The position numbers were made by a program, and so were the translations under genes. From Actinomycetota bacterium (lineage in GTDB: Bacteria > Actinomycetota > Thermoleophilia > Gaiellales > Gaiellaceae), in assembly GCA_013695295.1 (NCBI GenBank), contig JACDAS010000144.1:1-5885 (forward strand): a DNA stretch of 5,885 nucleotides, written 5' to 3'. How positions within the stretch are numbered: the first letter of the stretch is position 1; each line of letters starts with the position of its first letter. Under the pieces are notes generated by a model. It searched no databases. It was given only the letters and a program-made list of their open reading frames with translations, and was not told the DNA's origin. Shown here piece after piece: positions 5,874 to 5,885 of the stretch.

Positions 5874-5885
5874 AGACGTTGTTCA
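5866..5885 (-). CDS. last codons of an upstream gene, probably E1 alpha
   Basis: On the minus strand, the frame entering the window reads Asn-Asn-Val-Tyr-Ala and ends at TGA 5868-5866. It overlaps the E1 beta ATG by 8 bases, the same overlap seen between E1 beta and E2. E1 alpha normally comes directly before E1 beta, and many alpha chains end in a short V-Y-A-like tail. An alternative is a stop at TGA 5885-5883, which would leave a 9-base gap before the ATG. Only a few codons are visible. Confidence 0.5.

Overview
The window is GC-rich and reads like a chromosome of a high-GC, actinomycete-like bacterium. The clues are GTG starts, overlapping genes, long antisense open frames and candidate -10 boxes placed 6-7 nt before GTG starts. 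No taxon can be fixed from it; a deep-branching Actinomycetota lineage is a guess.

Right part, minus strand (5885 to 3300): a tightly packed operon for a 2-oxo acid (pyruvate- or acetoin-type) dehydrogenase complex. In transcription order it holds the last codons of an upstream gene (probably E1 alpha), E1 beta, the E2 dihydrolipoyl acyltransferase (one lipoyl domain, a peripheral-subunit-binding domain and a catalytic core with the H-x-x-x-D motif), and a small VOC/glyoxalase-fold protein. Neighbouring genes overlap by 4-8 bases, so translation is probably coupled. At the far left edge (277 to 1), also on minus, lies the start of the E3 gene, dihydrolipoamide dehydrogenase, with its own ribosome binding site. 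E1, E2 and E3 together would form the complete complex: decarboxylation, acyl transfer to CoA and reoxidation of lipoamide.

Middle part (about 315 to 3299): a mosaic of accessory genes separates E3 from the rest. From left to right it holds a GNAT N-acetyltransferase (minus), a secreted beta-propeller-like protein (plus), a decayed Vsr-type mismatch endonuclease remnant (plus, split over two frames and lacking its N-terminus), a strong 11-bp hairpin at a convergent junction, and an HNH-type zinc/nuclease-fold protein with an unknown C-terminal region (minus). The Vsr remnant, the HNH gene and lower GC in the HNH gene suggest this block is foreign or high-turnover DNA.

I see no tRNA, rRNA, CRISPR array, insertion sequence or attachment site. 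No clearly new multi-gene system is evident. The points most worth a second look are the Vsr remnant, the HNH protein, the VOC gene coupled to E2, and the split of E3 from E1/E2.
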